Notes under the pieces: generated by a model
Database searches by the model: none
What the model was told of the DNA's origin: nothing
What the model saw: the letters and a program-made list of their open reading frames with translations, nothing else
DNA from: Acetobacteraceae bacterium
GTDB lineage: Bacteria > Pseudomonadota > Alphaproteobacteria > Acetobacterales > Acetobacteraceae
NCBI GenBank assembly: GCA_947455205.1
Contig: CANGNF010000011.1
Coordinates: forward strand, 1-64,000
Length of the DNA: 64,000 nt
Reading direction: 5' to 3'
Position numbers and translations under genes: made by a program
In this document: piece after piece, positions 44,317 to 55,354 of the stretch
How positions within the stretch are numbered: position 1 is the first letter of the stretch
Layout of the letters: each line of letters starts with the position of its first letter

Positions 44317-45239
44317 TGGACGGCGGCGGCGCCGGCCTCGGGCGGTGGCAGCGCGATGGTGCCGGCCAGCACCGCCGGCTCCGCCGCGGCTTCCGGCATG
44401 CGCAGCAGGCTGATGATCCGGGCCAGCGTGGCCCGCATTTCCCCGCGCTTGACCACCATGTCCAGGATGCCATGCGCCAGCAGGTATTCGGCGCGCTGGA
44501 AGCCCTCGGGCAGCTTCTCCCGCACCGTCTGCTCGATCACGCGGGCGCCGGCGAAGCCGATCAGCGCGCCGGGCTCGGCGATGTGGAAATCCCCCAGCAT
44601 GGCGAAGCTGGCCGTCACACCACCGGTGGTCGGGTCGCACATCACCACGATGTAGGGCAGCCCCGCTTCCTTCACCATGCGGGTGGCGATGACGCTGCGC
44701 GGCATCTGCATCAGGCTGACGGTGCCTTCCTGCATGCGGGCGCCGCCGGAGGCGGTGAAGACGATCAGCGGGGCTTCCTGCAGCACGGCCAGCCGCGCGG
44801 CGGTGACCAGTGCCTCGCCGACGCCGGCGCTCATGGAGCCGCCGAGGAAGCCGAAGTCGAAGGCGGCGCAGACCGCACGATTGCCCTCGATGGCGCCATG
44901 CGCCACCAGGACCGCGTCTTCCTGCCCGGCCTTCAGCTGGGCTTCCTTCAGCCGGTCGGCATAGCGCCGCTGGTCGCGGAAGCGCAGCGGGTCGGCCGGC
45001 GCCTTCGGCAGCTCAATCTTCTGCCAGCCGGGGTCCATGGTGTAGTCCAGCCGGGTCCGGGCGCCGACGCGCATGTGGTGGCCGCAATGCGGGCAGACAT
45101 GCAGGGCGCGCTCAAGGTCGCGGTGGAAGATCATCTGCTCGCAGGAAGGGCATTTGTGCCAGAGATTCTCCGGCACCTCCCGCGGCGCACCGAACAGCGT
45201 CTTGATCTTGGGCAGCGCCCATTCGCTGATCCAGTTCAT
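44313..45239 (-). CDS. accD: Acetyl-CoA carboxylase carboxyltransferase subunit beta AccD
   Basis: This 308-residue subunit transfers carboxyl from biotin to acetyl-CoA in fatty-acid synthesis, with AccA. The four-cysteine zinc ribbon (Cys30, 33, 49, 52) is intact. Crotonase-fold segments such as [54 protein letters not shown] and [17 protein letters not shown] follow. The start overlaps the trpA stop by 4 bases. Confidence 0.96.
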   Translation of the reverse strand: MNWISEWALPKIKTLFGAPREVPENLWHKCPSCEQMIFHRDLERALHVCPHCGHHMRVGARTRLDYTMDPGWQKIELPKAPADPLRFRDQRRYADRLKEAQLKAGQEDAVLVAHGAIEGNRAVCAAFDFGFLGGSMSAGVGEALVTAARLAVLQEAPLIVFTASGGARMQEGTVSLMQMPRSVIATRMVKEAGLPYIVVMCDPTTGGVTASFAMLGDFHIAEPGALIGFAGARVIEQTVREKLPEGFQRAEYLLAHGILDMVVKRGEMRATLARIISLLRMPEAAAEPAVLAGTIALPPPEAGAAAVQ

Positions 45240-46056
45240 CGCGCGGCGCCCCGGATCGCCTCCGCCAGGCCGCGCACCTGGTCCAGCACCAGGCGCATCG
45301 TCTCCGGCCGGGCATGGCCCTGCTCATCCAGGCTGGCGGCCAGCGTATCCACGATGGCGGTGCCGACCACCGCGCCATCGGCAATCGCCGCGGCCTCGGC
45401 CGCCTGCTGCGGGGTGCGGACGCCGAAGCCGATGGCGATGGGCAGGTCGGTGAAGCGGCGGATGCGCGGGATCGCTTCCTCCAGCGTGTCCTTGGCCGCG
45501 CTGCGCGTACCGGTGATGCCGGTGATGGAGACGTAGTAGACGAAGCCGCTGGTGGCCCGCAGCACCTGCGGCAGCCGCGCGTCATCGGTCGTCGGCGCCA
45601 CCAGGCGGATCAGGTCGAGGCCCGCCGCCTTGGCCTGCGGCTCGATCTCGTCGGCTTCCTCGGGCGGCACGTCCACGATGATCAGCCCATCCACGCCAGA
45701 CGCCGCGGCATCCACGCAGAAGCGGTCGATGCCGTAGCTCAGGATGGGGTTGTAGTAGCCCATCAGCACCACCGGCGTGGTGGCGTCGCCACTGCGGAAG
45801 TCCCGCACCAGCGCCAGCACGCCGGGCAGGGTGGCGCCGGCCTTCAGCGCGCGTTGCGCGGCGCGCTGAATCGCGGGGCCATCGGCCATCGGGTCGGTGA
45901 AGGGCACGCCGACCTCGATGATGTCGGCCCCCGCGCCGGGCAGCCCGCGGATGATCGCGAGGCTGGTCTTCGGGTCGGGGTCATAGGCCTGCAGGTAGGT
46001 CACCAGGGCGCCACGGCCCTGCGCCTTCAACGAAGCGAATTTGGCGGCAATGCGGC

Positions 46057-46060
<4 letters not shown>
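45236..46060 (-). CDS. trpA: Tryptophan synthase alpha subunit TrpA
   Basis: This 274-residue TIM barrel cleaves indole-3-glycerol phosphate to indole. The catalytic residues correspond exactly to Glu49 and Asp60 ([16 protein letters not shown]), and the phosphate-binding YVSITGITG and GFGV segments are present. The GTG at 46060 overlaps the trpB stop (GTGA), so the two subunits are translationally coupled. Confidence 0.96.
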
Positions 46061-47295
<1,235 letters not shown>

Positions 47296-47665
47296 GGCGG
47301 TGTTCCCTGGCGCCTGATCGCCGGCGGCGGAATGGCCGAAAGGCGTGGATCAGTCGCTGCTACTGAGGTGCCTGGCCACGCCGCCCGCCGTAATGGCGGG
47401 TAGCGCGGCCTGAGCCAGCCCCATGTAGCGCCGCCGGCCGAAAGGTCAAAGCTTTGGGGTGGCCGCGGCGGGGGATATTTCGCCCGCGTCGCCTGCCGCC
47501 AGGTACCGGTGCGCGCCGACGCCCGGCGCGGGGGCGCCGGGGTACGGGATGCCGGGGTGCCGAACGGCCCCCCGAGCATTCGGCGCCAGCGAGGCGCCAC
47601 GGATGCCGCCGGCCCGGCGCTTCAGGGCCGATGAAGCCCTGAAATCGACGGCCCGGCCGGCGCTG
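47296..47665. other. Intergenic region between the GH5 gene and trpB
   Basis: This 370-bp stretch lacks a supportable gene. It holds a perfect hairpin CCCGCC/GGCGGG (47384-47400) in the trpB leader. A second inverted repeat, TTCAGGGC/GCCCTGAA (47621-47643), lies just after the GH5 stop and might help end that transcript, though no T-run follows. No tryptophan-rich leader peptide was seen, so classical trp attenuation is not supported. Confidence 0.5.
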
Positions 47666-50600
47666 CTACGCCCCCACCACGTGCCAGTCCGCGGTGACCC
47701 AGCCGATGCTGCCCTGGCTGACGATCTGCCCGCCATCCATGTTCCAGGCCCAGAGTTGCCCGCTGGTGTTGTGCCAGAGGATGTCGGCCTTGCCGTCGCC
47801 GCCCAGGTCGCCCACCGAGGCCACCGTCCAGCTCGGGTCCACCGCGCCCAGCTCGTCCACCTTGGTGACGATGTTGCCGGCCATCTCCCACAGCTCGGCA
47901 TGGCCCAGGCCGTCGGTCATCAGCAGGTCGGTCTTGCCGTCTCCGGTGAAGTCGGCCACGCCCTGCACGCCCCAGCCCATGGCCTGCGGCGCCACCGCGT
48001 TGGTGGTGGTGAAGTGCTGGCCATCGGTGAAGGAGATGGACAGCGCGCCGTCCGCCGCCTTCCACAGCACGTCGGAATTGCCGTCGCCGTTGAAGTCGCC
48101 GGCGCCGGCGAAGCTGGCACCGCTGGGCCCGGCGCCCAGGTTGGTGCTGGCCACCACCTGGCTGCCGTTCAGCTGCCAGGTCCAGTAGGTGTTGTCGGTG
48201 GTGTGGTGGAACAGCACCTCGGCCATGCCGTCGCCGTTGAAGTCCTTCATCTTCAGCGCGGTCCAGCTGGCGTCCAGGCTGCCCGGGCTGCCCATGTAGT
48301 GGCCCTGCAGGTTGGCATCCAGCTGCCACATGCCGAAGTAGCCGGACGGCGTCTGCACCAGGATCTCCGCCTTGCCGCTGCCATCGGTATCGCCGGAGCC
48401 GATGATCTTCCAGGTCGGGTCGAGGAAGGCGACCGCGCCCTGGTGGGTGATGGCGCCGTTCTCCACTTCCCAGAACCAGGTGGTGCCGTTGGTGTTCTGG
48501 AACAGCACGTCGTTGAAGCTGGCACCGGTGAAGGACTGGTCCACCAGGCCCAGCGCCGCATTGCTGGCGGCATGCAGCACGGCACCGCCCTCGGTCGGGA
48601 TCAGGCCGTACATCAGCGGCTGCAGCAGCTCGATCTTGTTCAGGTTCACCGTGGTCCAGTCATCCTTCAGGATGCCGCCGGTATCCCCCGAATTCGGGTT
48701 CCACGCCCACCAGGACCAGCTCGGGCCAAGCTCGCCCGGGTCGATCTTCAGCTGGGTCGTCCCGCCGCCCAGATACTTGGTGATGGCATCGGCCCAGAGC
48801 ACGTCCTTGGGGTCGGACAGCTTGCTGCCCCATTCGCCCACCCAGATCGGCGCGATCTCCTGCTCGTAGATGAAGCCCCACTTGTCGGCGAAGATCGCCG
48901 GCTCGTTGTTCGGGTAGCTGGGGTCGGAGAACCAGGTCTGCGGGTAGATCGAGTTCGGGTAGTCGTGCGGCGAGTAGACCAGGCGGTTGTCCACCGCCAG
49001 CTCCAGCGGGCGGTCCTTGACGCCTTCCAGGTCGCCGCCCCACCAGTAGGTCTCGCCCTTGTAGTCGCCGGTACCCTCCACGAAGATCAGCCAGTTCGGC
49101 GCCTTGGCCAGCACCGCATTGCCGATGCGTTCCGCCGCCGCCGCCCAGTCGGTGGCGCCACCGCCGCCCCAGCTGGCCGCCGCGTGCGGTTCATTGTGCA
49201 GGTCGGCGCCGATGACGCTGGTGTTGCCGCCGTAGCGGTCGGCCAGCATCTCCCAGTTCTTGATCATGTCGGCTTCGGAGTACTTGCTGTCGTACCACAG
49301 CCCGTTCTCCGTGCTGCCCGCGCCGGCGCTGTTGCGGTGGTGGTCCAGCACGATCTTCAGCCCGATCTTGTCGGCGTAGGCGACGATCCGGTCGAGGATC
49401 TCCAGCGGGCTGAGGCCGACCAGGTCCGGGTTCTTGGCGAAGTCGATGCCGTTGGCCTTGCTCGCGGCGTCGAACATCTGGTCGGCGTAGGGGATGCGGA
49501 TGCTGTTGAAGCCCAGCTCCACCATCTGGTCCATCATGGAATGGTAGTCGCGGGTCCACAGCCCGTGCGCCGCGAAGTTGGCGCTCTCGAAGCCGAACCA
49601 GCTGACCGAGTTCAGCTGCACCGCCAGGCCCTGGTCGTTGACGATCTGGTTGCCGTCGGTGTGCAGCCAGCCCGGGTTCTCGGCGGACAGCAGGCTGTCC
49701 AGGATGCTGGCGGTGCCGTTGGCGTCGGCGATGGTGGCGCCGCTGGCATTGCTCAGGTGCAGGCCGAAGGTCTCGGTGGAGACCAGCGCCGGGTCGGGCA
49801 GCACCGTCACCGTCACCTGCTGGCTGGTTACGCCGGGGGCGAAGGTCAGGGTGCCATGCGTCGCGGTGTAGTCATTGCCCAGCGTCGCGGTGCCATCCAC
49901 CGTGGCGTAGTCCACCGTCACGGCGGTGGCGGAGGCATGCGACAGCGTGACGTTGAAGGTCGCGGTGCCCACCGTGTCGGTCGGCTCCGCCACCACCGTG
50001 TCGTGCACCACCAGGCTGGGCGTGCCGTTGCCGCCGCCGCTGCCGCCCGAGGTACCGCCCGAGGTGCCACCCGAGTTGCCGCCGCCGTTGTCGACGCTGC
50101 CACCGGTGGAGGTGCCGCCGGCGGTGACCATCAGGTTGGTCAGGTTGGCCGAGGCGCCCTCGGCATGGAAGCCGAAGCCGACCTGGCCATTGGCCGGCAG
50201 GTCCGCGTCGTAGTTCTCACCGGCCAGCACCCAGTGGTTGCCGGTGTGGCTGACCACATGCGCGTTCCACACGTTCACCGTGCTGCCGGTGAAGTCGAAG
50301 CTGACGGTCCAGTTCTTCTGCGCCGGGCCGTTGTTGTCGATGGTGAAGTCGGCGACGAAGCCCTGGCCCCATTCGTCACGCACCACCTCGGTCAGCTTCA
50401 GCGCCGGGGTGGGCGGGGTATAGGTGATCAGGCCGGCGCCGGTGCCGTCGGCCAGCGTGGCCGCGGTCGGCGCGCTCAGCACCAGGCTGAACTGCTCGTT
50501 GCCTGCGATGGCGGCATTCGGCGTCACCGCCACGTTGACCACCTTGCTGGTCTCGCCGGCGGCGAAGGTCAGCGTGCCCGAGGTGGCGGTGTAGTCCACG

Positions 50601-53077
50601 CCCGCCTTGGCGGTGCCGTCGGCGGTGGCGTAGGCCACCGTCACCGGGGTGGTGGAGGCCTTGGACAGGGTGACGGTGAAGCTTTCCGTCGCCGTCGCGC
50701 CGCTGGCCGGTTCCGCCACCGTGGCATCGCCGACCGAGATCGCCGGCAGCAGGTCCTGGATGGAGCCGGCGCCGCTGGCCTTGGTCAGCGTGCCGGCGCT
50801 GGGCGCCGAGAGGTTGACCGCGAAGGCCTCGGTGCTTTCCAGCAGCGCATCCGCCTTCACCGCCACGGTCACGGTCTTGCTGGTCTCGCCGGCGGCGAAG
50901 GTCAGCGTGCCCGCGGCCGCGGTGTAGTCGCTGCCGGCCAGGGCGGTGCCGTCGGCGGTGGCGTAGCCCACCGTCACCGGCACGGCGGCGGCCTTGGACA
51001 TGGTGACGGTGAAGGTGGCATTGGCGGTGCCGCTGACCGGCTCGCTCACGGTCACGTCGCCGACCGAGAAGGTCGGCGCCGGGGTGCCGTCCAGGATGCT
51101 GCCCTGGCCGGTGGCCTGCGCCAGGGTGGCCCCGCTGGCGCCGGAGAGCAGCAGCTGGAAGCCCTCGGTCCCCTCCACCAGGTTGTCGGCGGCGACGGCC
51201 ACGTTGACCACCTTGCTGGTCTCGCCGGCGGCGAAGGTGACGCTGCCGCTGGCGGCGGTGAAGTCGCTGCCGGCATGGGCGGTGCCGTCAACCGTGGTGT
51301 AGTTCACCGTCACCGCGCCGGTGGCGGCCTTGTCCAGGCTGATGGTGAAGCTGGCATTGGCCGTGCCCAGCGTCGGCTCGGCCACGCTGGCATTGCCGAC
51401 GCTCAGCTGCGGCGGCGTGATGCCGCTGTCGGTGATGGTGCCGATGCCCTGGTTGTCGCTGGTGGTGCCGAGGCTCGGGCTGCCCAGGTTCAGCGCGAAG
51501 CTGGACGTGCCGTTGGCCAGCATGTCCTGCAGCACGGCAACGGTGACCACCTTGCTGGTCTCGCCGGGGGCGAAGGTCAGCGTGCCGGAGGTGGCGGTGT
51601 ATTCCTGGCCGGCATGCGCGGTGCCGTCCTGCGTGGCGTAGCCGATGCTGACCGGAATGGTCGCGGCCTTGGACATGGTAACGGTGAAGCTGGCCAGCGC
51701 GCTGCCGCTGCTGGGCTCGACCACCGGGGCGTCGCTGATGCTGAAGCTGGGCGGCGCGGTGCCGTCGGCCACCGTGGCGGTGGCGCTGGCCTTGGTCAGG
51801 CCGGCATTGCTGGGCGTGGTCAGCGCCAGGCCGAAGCTCTCGCTGCCTTCCACCAGCGCATCCGCGTTCACCACCACGTTGACCACCTTGGTGGTCTCGC
51901 CGGCGGCGAAGGTGAGGGTGCCCGAGGCGGCGGTGTAGTCGCTGCCCGCCTTGGCGGTGCCGTCAACGGTGGCGTAGGCCACCGTCACCGGCACGGCGGA
52001 GGCCTGGCTCAGCGAGACGGTGAAGCTGGCATTGGCGGTGCCGGTGCCCGGCTCCGTCAGGCTGACATCGCCCACGCTCAGGTTGGGCAGCGGGCCGCCC
52101 GGGTCGGTGATGGTGCCGGTGCCGATGTCGCGGATCACGTTGCCCAGGCTGGGGTTGGTGATCCGCAGGCCGAAGCTCTCCGGCGCCTCGGCCGCGGCAT
52201 CCGCATTGACCGAGACGTAGACCACCTTGCTGGTCTCGCCGGGGGCGAAGGTGACGGTGCCCGACTTGGCGACGTAGTCGCTGCCGGCCTTGGCGCTGCC
52301 GTCCTGGGTGGCGTAGTCCAGCGTGATCGCCACCGCCGCGGGCTTGGACATGGTGATGGTGAAGGCGGCGTTGTTGGTGCCGCTCGCCGGCTCCAGCACG
52401 CTGGCATTGCCCACGCTGAACTCGGGCGGCGGCGCGCTGTCGTGGATGGTGGCGGTGCCGGTGCCCTGGCGCAGCGCAGCGTTGCCGACGGGGGTGCCCA
52501 GCGCCAGGCTGAAGGTCTCGTTCCCCTCCACCAGCGCGTCGGCCAGGATGGAGATGGCGACGGTCTTCACCGTCTCGCCGGGCAGGAAGGTCAGCGTGCC
52601 CGCGGCGCCGATGTAGTCCAGCCCGGCCTTGGCGGTGCCGTCCTGCGTGGCGTAGCTGACCGTGATGGCGGTGGCGCTGGCCTGCGACAGCTGGATGGCG
52701 AAGCTGGCCTCCTGCGCGCCGGCCTGCGGCTCGCCGATATCCATGTTCCAGGCAGTGATGTAGGACGGCGCGGCGATGCCGCCGCCGGCGCTGAACACCT
52801 GGTTGGTGATGCCGCTGGACTGGCCGCCCGCCGCCTGGAAGCCGAAGGTGATGACCTCGTTCGGTGCCAGGCTGGCGTCGTAGTACAGCCCCTGCAGCAC
52901 GTAGTGGTTGCCGACATGGCTCAGTACCTGGGCATTCCAGATATTGGCGATGTCGAAGCCGGCGTCGAAGCTCAGCGTCCAATTGTTGACCGGGGTGGCG
53001 TCGTTGGTGAGCGTCAGGTTGGCCACGAAGCCACCCGTCCACTCGTTGGCGATCTGGGTATTGAGCACTGCCGACAT
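47666..53077 (-). CDS. Giant modular GH5 cellulase-like protein (CBM2, Calx-beta, GH5, FG-GAP)
   Basis: This 1803-residue protein has, in order: a CBM2-like cellulose-binding module (1-100), seven Calx-beta repeats (about 113-886), a second CBM2-like module (893-988), a Gly/Ser/Thr linker (989-1020), an eighth Calx-beta domain (1021-1128), a GH5 catalytic domain (1133-1490) and FG-GAP/VCBS repeats (1510-1803). The catalytic glutamates are Glu1296 (DLHNEPH) and Glu1415 (IWVGEWGS). The ATG at 53077 follows AGGGGAA and gives a protein starting directly with CBM2 and no signal peptide. It is likely secreted or surface-bound and active on cellulose or a related beta-glucan. It interrupts the trpF-trpB order. 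Confidence 0.9.
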   Translation of the reverse strand: MSAVLNTQIANEWTGGFVANLTLTNDATPVNNWTLSFDAGFDIANIWNAQVLSHVGNHYVLQGLYYDASLAPNEVITFGFQAAGGQSSGITNQVFSAGGGIAAPSYITAWNMDIGEPQAGAQEASFAIQLSQASATAITVSYATQDGTAKAGLDYIGAAGTLTFLPGETVKTVAISILADALVEGNETFSLALGTPVGNAALRQGTGTATIHDSAPPPEFSVGNASVLEPASGTNNAAFTITMSKPAAVAITLDYATQDGSAKAGSDYVAKSGTVTFAPGETSKVVYVSVNADAAAEAPESFGLRITNPSLGNVIRDIGTGTITDPGGPLPNLSVGDVSLTEPGTGTANASFTVSLSQASAVPVTVAYATVDGTAKAGSDYTAASGTLTFAAGETTKVVNVVVNADALVEGSESFGLALTTPSNAGLTKASATATVADGTAPPSFSISDAPVVEPSSGSALASFTVTMSKAATIPVSIGYATQDGTAHAGQEYTATSGTLTFAPGETSKVVTVAVLQDMLANGTSSFALNLGSPSLGTTSDNQGIGTITDSGITPPQLSVGNASVAEPTLGTANASFTISLDKAATGAVTVNYTTVDGTAHAGSDFTAASGSVTFAAGETSKVVNVAVAADNLVEGTEGFQLLLSGASGATLAQATGQGSILDGTPAPTFSVGDVTVSEPVSGTANATFTVTMSKAAAVPVTVGYATADGTALAGSDYTAAAGTLTFAAGETSKTVTVAVKADALLESTEAFAVNLSAPSAGTLTKASGAGSIQDLLPAISVGDATVAEPASGATATESFTVTLSKASTTPVTVAYATADGTAKAGVDYTATSGTLTFAAGETSKVVNVAVTPNAAIAGNEQFSLVLSAPTAATLADGTGAGLITYTPPTPALKLTEVVRDEWGQGFVADFTIDNNGPAQKNWTVSFDFTGSTVNVWNAHVVSHTGNHWVLAGENYDADLPANGQVGFGFHAEGASANLTNLMVTAGGTSTGGSVDNGGGNSGGTSGGTSGGSGGGNGTPSLVVHDTVVAEPTDTVGTATFNVTLSHASATAVTVDYATVDGTATLGNDYTATHGTLTFAPGVTSQQVTVTVLPDPALVSTETFGLHLSNASGATIADANGTASILDSLLSAENPGWLHTDGNQIVNDQGLAVQLNSVSWFGFESANFAAHGLWTRDYHSMMDQMVELGFNSIRIPYADQMFDAASKANGIDFAKNPDLVGLSPLEILDRIVAYADKIGLKIVLDHHRNSAGAGSTENGLWYDSKYSEADMIKNWEMLADRYGGNTSVIGADLHNEPHAAASWGGGGATDWAAAAERIGNAVLAKAPNWLIFVEGTGDYKGETYWWGGDLEGVKDRPLELAVDNRLVYSPHDYPNSIYPQTWFSDPSYPNNEPAIFADKWGFIYEQEIAPIWVGEWGSKLSDPKDVLWADAITKYLGGGTTQLKIDPGELGPSWSWWAWNPNSGDTGGILKDDWTTVNLNKIELLQPLMYGLIPTEGGAVLHAASNAALGLVDQSFTGASFNDVLFQNTNGTTWFWEVENGAITHQGAVAFLDPTWKIIGSGDTDGSGKAEILVQTPSGYFGMWQLDANLQGHYMGSPGSLDASWTALKMKDFNGDGMAEVLFHHTTDNTYWTWQLNGSQVVASTNLGAGPSGASFAGAGDFNGDGNSDVLWKAADGALSISFTDGQHFTTTNAVAPQAMGWGVQGVADFTGDGKTDLLMTDGLGHAELWEMAGNIVTKVDELGAVDPSWTVASVGDLGGDGKADILWHNTSGQLWAWNMDGGQIVSQGSIGWVTADWHVVGA
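50420..52741 (-). repeat. Seven tandem Calx-beta coding repeats
   Basis: Seven units of about 310-330 bp encode Calx-beta domains, each with a YAT.DGTAKAG.DY core, GTLTFA.GET.K and a following FxLxL strand. Calx-beta domains bind calcium and form extended stalks in adhesins and other surface proteins. The copies are diverged enough to be old, but share long stretches that could recombine. Confidence 0.88.
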
Positions 53078-53233
53078 GGTGGTTCCCCTGCTCGGGTGAG
53101 TTTCGGTTGAGCAGAAGGTACCCAAGCGGGGCAGGCAACCCTACGAAAGTACTGTAATGAACGCGTCGTGTTTTGATTGCGGCATGGGTGAATTCAGGAA
53201 GCGCAAGTACAAAGCGCGCCGTTCAGGTCTGGT

Positions 53234-53277
53234 ATTGTCGTGCCGAGGGCGCCAAGCGGACGACAAACCACGACAAT
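53234..53277. promoter_or_regulatory. Inverted ATTGTCGTG / CACGACAAT boxes upstream of the GH5 gene
   Basis: ATTGTCGTG (53234-53242) and CACGACAAT (53269-53277) are perfect inverted 9-mers 26 bases apart. A third related box (GACGACAAA, about 53259-53267) lies between. They stand just after the trpF stop (53284) and 160-200 bp before the GH5 start at 53077. They could be an operator for the GH5 gene or the trpF terminator region; neither is proven. Confidence 0.35.
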
Positions 53278-53283
53278 GGGGCT

Positions 53284-53913
53284 TCAGCGAGCCGCCTGGA
53301 TGAAGGCGCGGATGCGCGCGGGGTCCTTGACCCCCCGCGCCCGCTCGACGCCGGAGGAAACATCCACCCCAGGCGCGCCGGATTGCGCGATGGCATCGGC
53401 GACATTGTCCGGCGTCAACCCGCCCGCCAGCAGCCAGGGAAGCGGGATGGCCTGGCCGGCCAGCAGCGCCCAGTCGAAGCTGGCGGCGTTGCCACCCGGC
53501 AGCGTGGCGCCCGGCGGCGGCTTGGCGTCCAGCAGGAACATGTCCACTGCCGGCGCGTAGTCGGCCAGCCGCGCCAGGTCGGCGGGCTCGGCGATGCCCA
53601 GCGCCTTCATGACCGGCAGGCCGAAGCGCTGGCGCAGCGCGGCGGCGCGGGCAGGGGTCTCCTCGCCATGCAGCTGCAGAATGTCCAGCGGCACGGCGGC
53701 CAGGATGCCGGCGATCTCGTCATCACTGGCATCCACCAGCAGGCCGACCCGCCTGGCCGGGCCGCCACGTGCCGCCAGTGCCGCCGCCTGGCCCGGCGTC
53801 ACGGCGCGGGGCGAGGGTGGGTAGAACACGAAGCCGATGTAGTCGGCGCCGGCCTGCTGCGCCGCGTCATAGCCCTCGGCGTCGTTCAGCCCGCAGATCT
53901 TTACCTGGTTCAC
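53284..53913 (-). CDS. trpF: Phosphoribosylanthranilate isomerase TrpF
   Basis: This 209-residue TIM barrel performs the third step of tryptophan synthesis. The start VKICGLND contains the catalytic cysteine. [53 protein letters not shown] and [15 protein letters not shown] all match the family. The GTG at 53913 overlaps the pyrF stop (GTGA). Confidence 0.96.
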   Translation of the reverse strand: MNQVKICGLNDAEGYDAAQQAGADYIGFVFYPPSPRAVTPGQAAALAARGGPARRVGLLVDASDDEIAGILAAVPLDILQLHGEETPARAAALRQRFGLPVMKALGIAEPADLARLADYAPAVDMFLLDAKPPPGATLPGGNAASFDWALLAGQAIPLPWLLAGGLTPDNVADAIAQSGAPGVDVSSGVERARGVKDPARIRAFIQAAR

Positions 53914-54623
53914 GCCAGCTCCGCGGCGATGGCGCGGGCAGCGGCGGCGGGGTCGGCGGCCTGGGTCAGCGGGCGGCCCAGCACGATCCAGTCGGCGCCG
54001 GCCGTCACCGCCTCGCGCGGGGTGGCGACGCGGGACTGGTCGCCCAGGGCGCTGCCGGCCGGGCGCACGCCGGGCACCACCAGCAGCGGTGCCTGGCCAA
54101 GCGCGGCGCGGATCGGCGCCACCTCCTGCGGGCTGCACACCAGGCCATCGGCGCCGGCGGCCATGGCCAGCCGGGCCAGCCGCACCACCTGCTCGGCCGG
54201 GCTGGCGGCCACGCCGGTGCTGGTGAGGGTCGCGGCGTCCATGCTGGTCAGCACCGTCACCGCCAGCAATATCGGGCGTTCCGCGCCGGCCTTTTCCGCG
54301 GCTTCCCGCGCCGCCGAGATCATCGGCCCGCCGCCGCCGGCGTGCAGCGTCAGCATGGCCGGGCGCAGCGGCAGCAGGCTGCGGACCGCGCCGGCAACCG
54401 TGTTGGGGATGTCGTGCAGCTTCAGGTCCAGGAAGACCGGGCCATGCGCGCCGATGCGGCGCACCGTCTCCGGCCCCAGGGCGGTGAACAGCTCCAGCCC
54501 CACCTTCAGCACGCCGACATGGGGGGCCAGGGCGGTGGCCCAGGCCTCGGCGCGGGCCATGTCGGGGGTGTCCAGCGCTGCAATCAGGCGGGCGGCGGCG
54601 GCGGCGGGGCGAGGCAGGCTCAT
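53910..54623 (-). CDS. pyrF: Orotidine 5'-phosphate decarboxylase PyrF
   Basis: This 237-residue enzyme makes UMP. The catalytic tetrad region [12 protein letters not shown] (Asp66, Lys68, Asp71) is intact, together with [12 protein letters not shown] near residue 40 and the phosphate-binding VVPGVRPAG. It overlaps both lapA and trpF by 4 bases. This pyrF-trpF arrangement is common in alphaproteobacteria. Confidence 0.96.
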   Translation of the reverse strand: MSLPRPAAAAARLIAALDTPDMARAEAWATALAPHVGVLKVGLELFTALGPETVRRIGAHGPVFLDLKLHDIPNTVAGAVRSLLPLRPAMLTLHAGGGGPMISAAREAAEKAGAERPILLAVTVLTSMDAATLTSTGVAASPAEQVVRLARLAMAAGADGLVCSPQEVAPIRAALGQAPLLVVPGVRPAGSALGDQSRVATPREAVTAGADWIVLGRPLTQAADPAAAARAIAAELA

Positions 54624-54973
54624 GCGGCGGGTGGCGGCAGCGCGGTGCCGGCGACGGGCATCTCGGCGGCGGCCGACGACGCAAGCGTCGCGGTGGCCAA
54701 CTGGCCCTTCAACTCGTTCACCTCAGCCTCCAGCAGGTTGGCGGCGGCGGCCATCTGCCGGGCGCGGCGCCGATGCGGCAGCGACGAGGCCCAGGCGATG
54801 CCGGCGCCCAGCAGGAAGGCCAGCGCCGCCACCAGCAGCACGGCCACCGCCAGCGGCGTGTCCCATTCCAGGTCGAAGGGCCACAGCTTCAGCGCCACCA
54901 CATGGCGGTTGGACAGGCCGAACAGCACCAGCAGCAGCGCCAGTGGCGCCAGCAGCACCAGGCGCCAACTCAT
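54620..54973 (-). CDS. LapA-domain membrane protein (DUF1049)
   Basis: This 117-residue inner-membrane protein has two hydrophobic segments (about 3-20 and 40-62) separated by a short loop, the layout of LapA, which in E. coli helps control LPS synthesis via FtsH/LpxC. A short alanine-rich helix (about 72-100) follows. It lies between ihfB and pyrF with 4-base overlaps, the usual alphaproteobacterial arrangement. Confidence 0.85.
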   Translation of the reverse strand: MSWRLVLLAPLALLLVLFGLSNRHVVALKLWPFDLEWDTPLAVAVLLVAALAFLLGAGIAWASSLPHRRRARQMAAAANLLEAEVNELKGQLATATLASSAAAEMPVAGTALPPPAA

Positions 54974-55326
54974 GCCACCTTGGTCCCGGCGCCCTTGGCC
55001 GTGGCCGGGGCGGCGGGCTTGGCGGCGGTCCGGGTGGGCTGCGGCGGACCGCCATTCACCCGTTCCCGCAATTCCTTGCCTGGCTTGAAATAGGGCACTG
55101 CCTTGCCATCCACCGCCACGGCAGCCCCGGTGCGCGGGTTGCGCCCCGTGCGGGCTTCCCGCTGCTTGGCAGAAAACGCGCCGAAGCCGCGCAGTTCCAC
55201 GCGGTCCCCACGCGACAGCGCGGCGATGATCTCCTCGAAGATCGTGGCCACGATGGCCTCGATGTCCGGCTGGCGCAGATGCGGGTTTTCCTGCGCCAGT
55301 TGCGCGATCAGTTCACTTTTGGTCAT
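54970..55326 (-). CDS. ihfB: Integration host factor subunit beta
   Basis: This 118-residue HU/IHF-fold DNA-bending protein begins [19 protein letters not shown]. It has the DNA-binding signature [21 protein letters not shown] and [14 protein letters not shown]. About 22 extra residues rich in Ala, Lys and Pro follow the fold ([18 protein letters not shown]), longer than E. coli IhfB (94 residues). It bends DNA at recombination sites and promoters together with IhfA. Confidence 0.93.
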   Translation of the reverse strand: MTKSELIAQLAQENPHLRQPDIEAIVATIFEEIIAALSRGDRVELRGFGAFSAKQREARTGRNPRTGAAVAVDGKAVPYFKPGKELRERVNGGPPQPTRTAAKPAAPATAKGAGTKVA

Positions 55327-55354
55327 GGCGTGCGGCCGAGGGTCCTTCTTGGCC

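Noticed and set aside
47296-47665. trp attenuator with leader peptide
   Set aside because: A hairpin is present in the trpB leader, but no short open frame with tandem tryptophan codons and no terminator T-run accompanies it.
47459-53110. A 1883-codon open frame on the plus strand opposite the GH5 gene
   Set aside because: It mirrors the real gene and arises from strong G/C preference at third codon positions. The translation is low-complexity (rich in R, G, H, A, V, Q) without any domain, whereas the minus strand encodes clear CBM2, Calx-beta, GH5 and FG-GAP domains.
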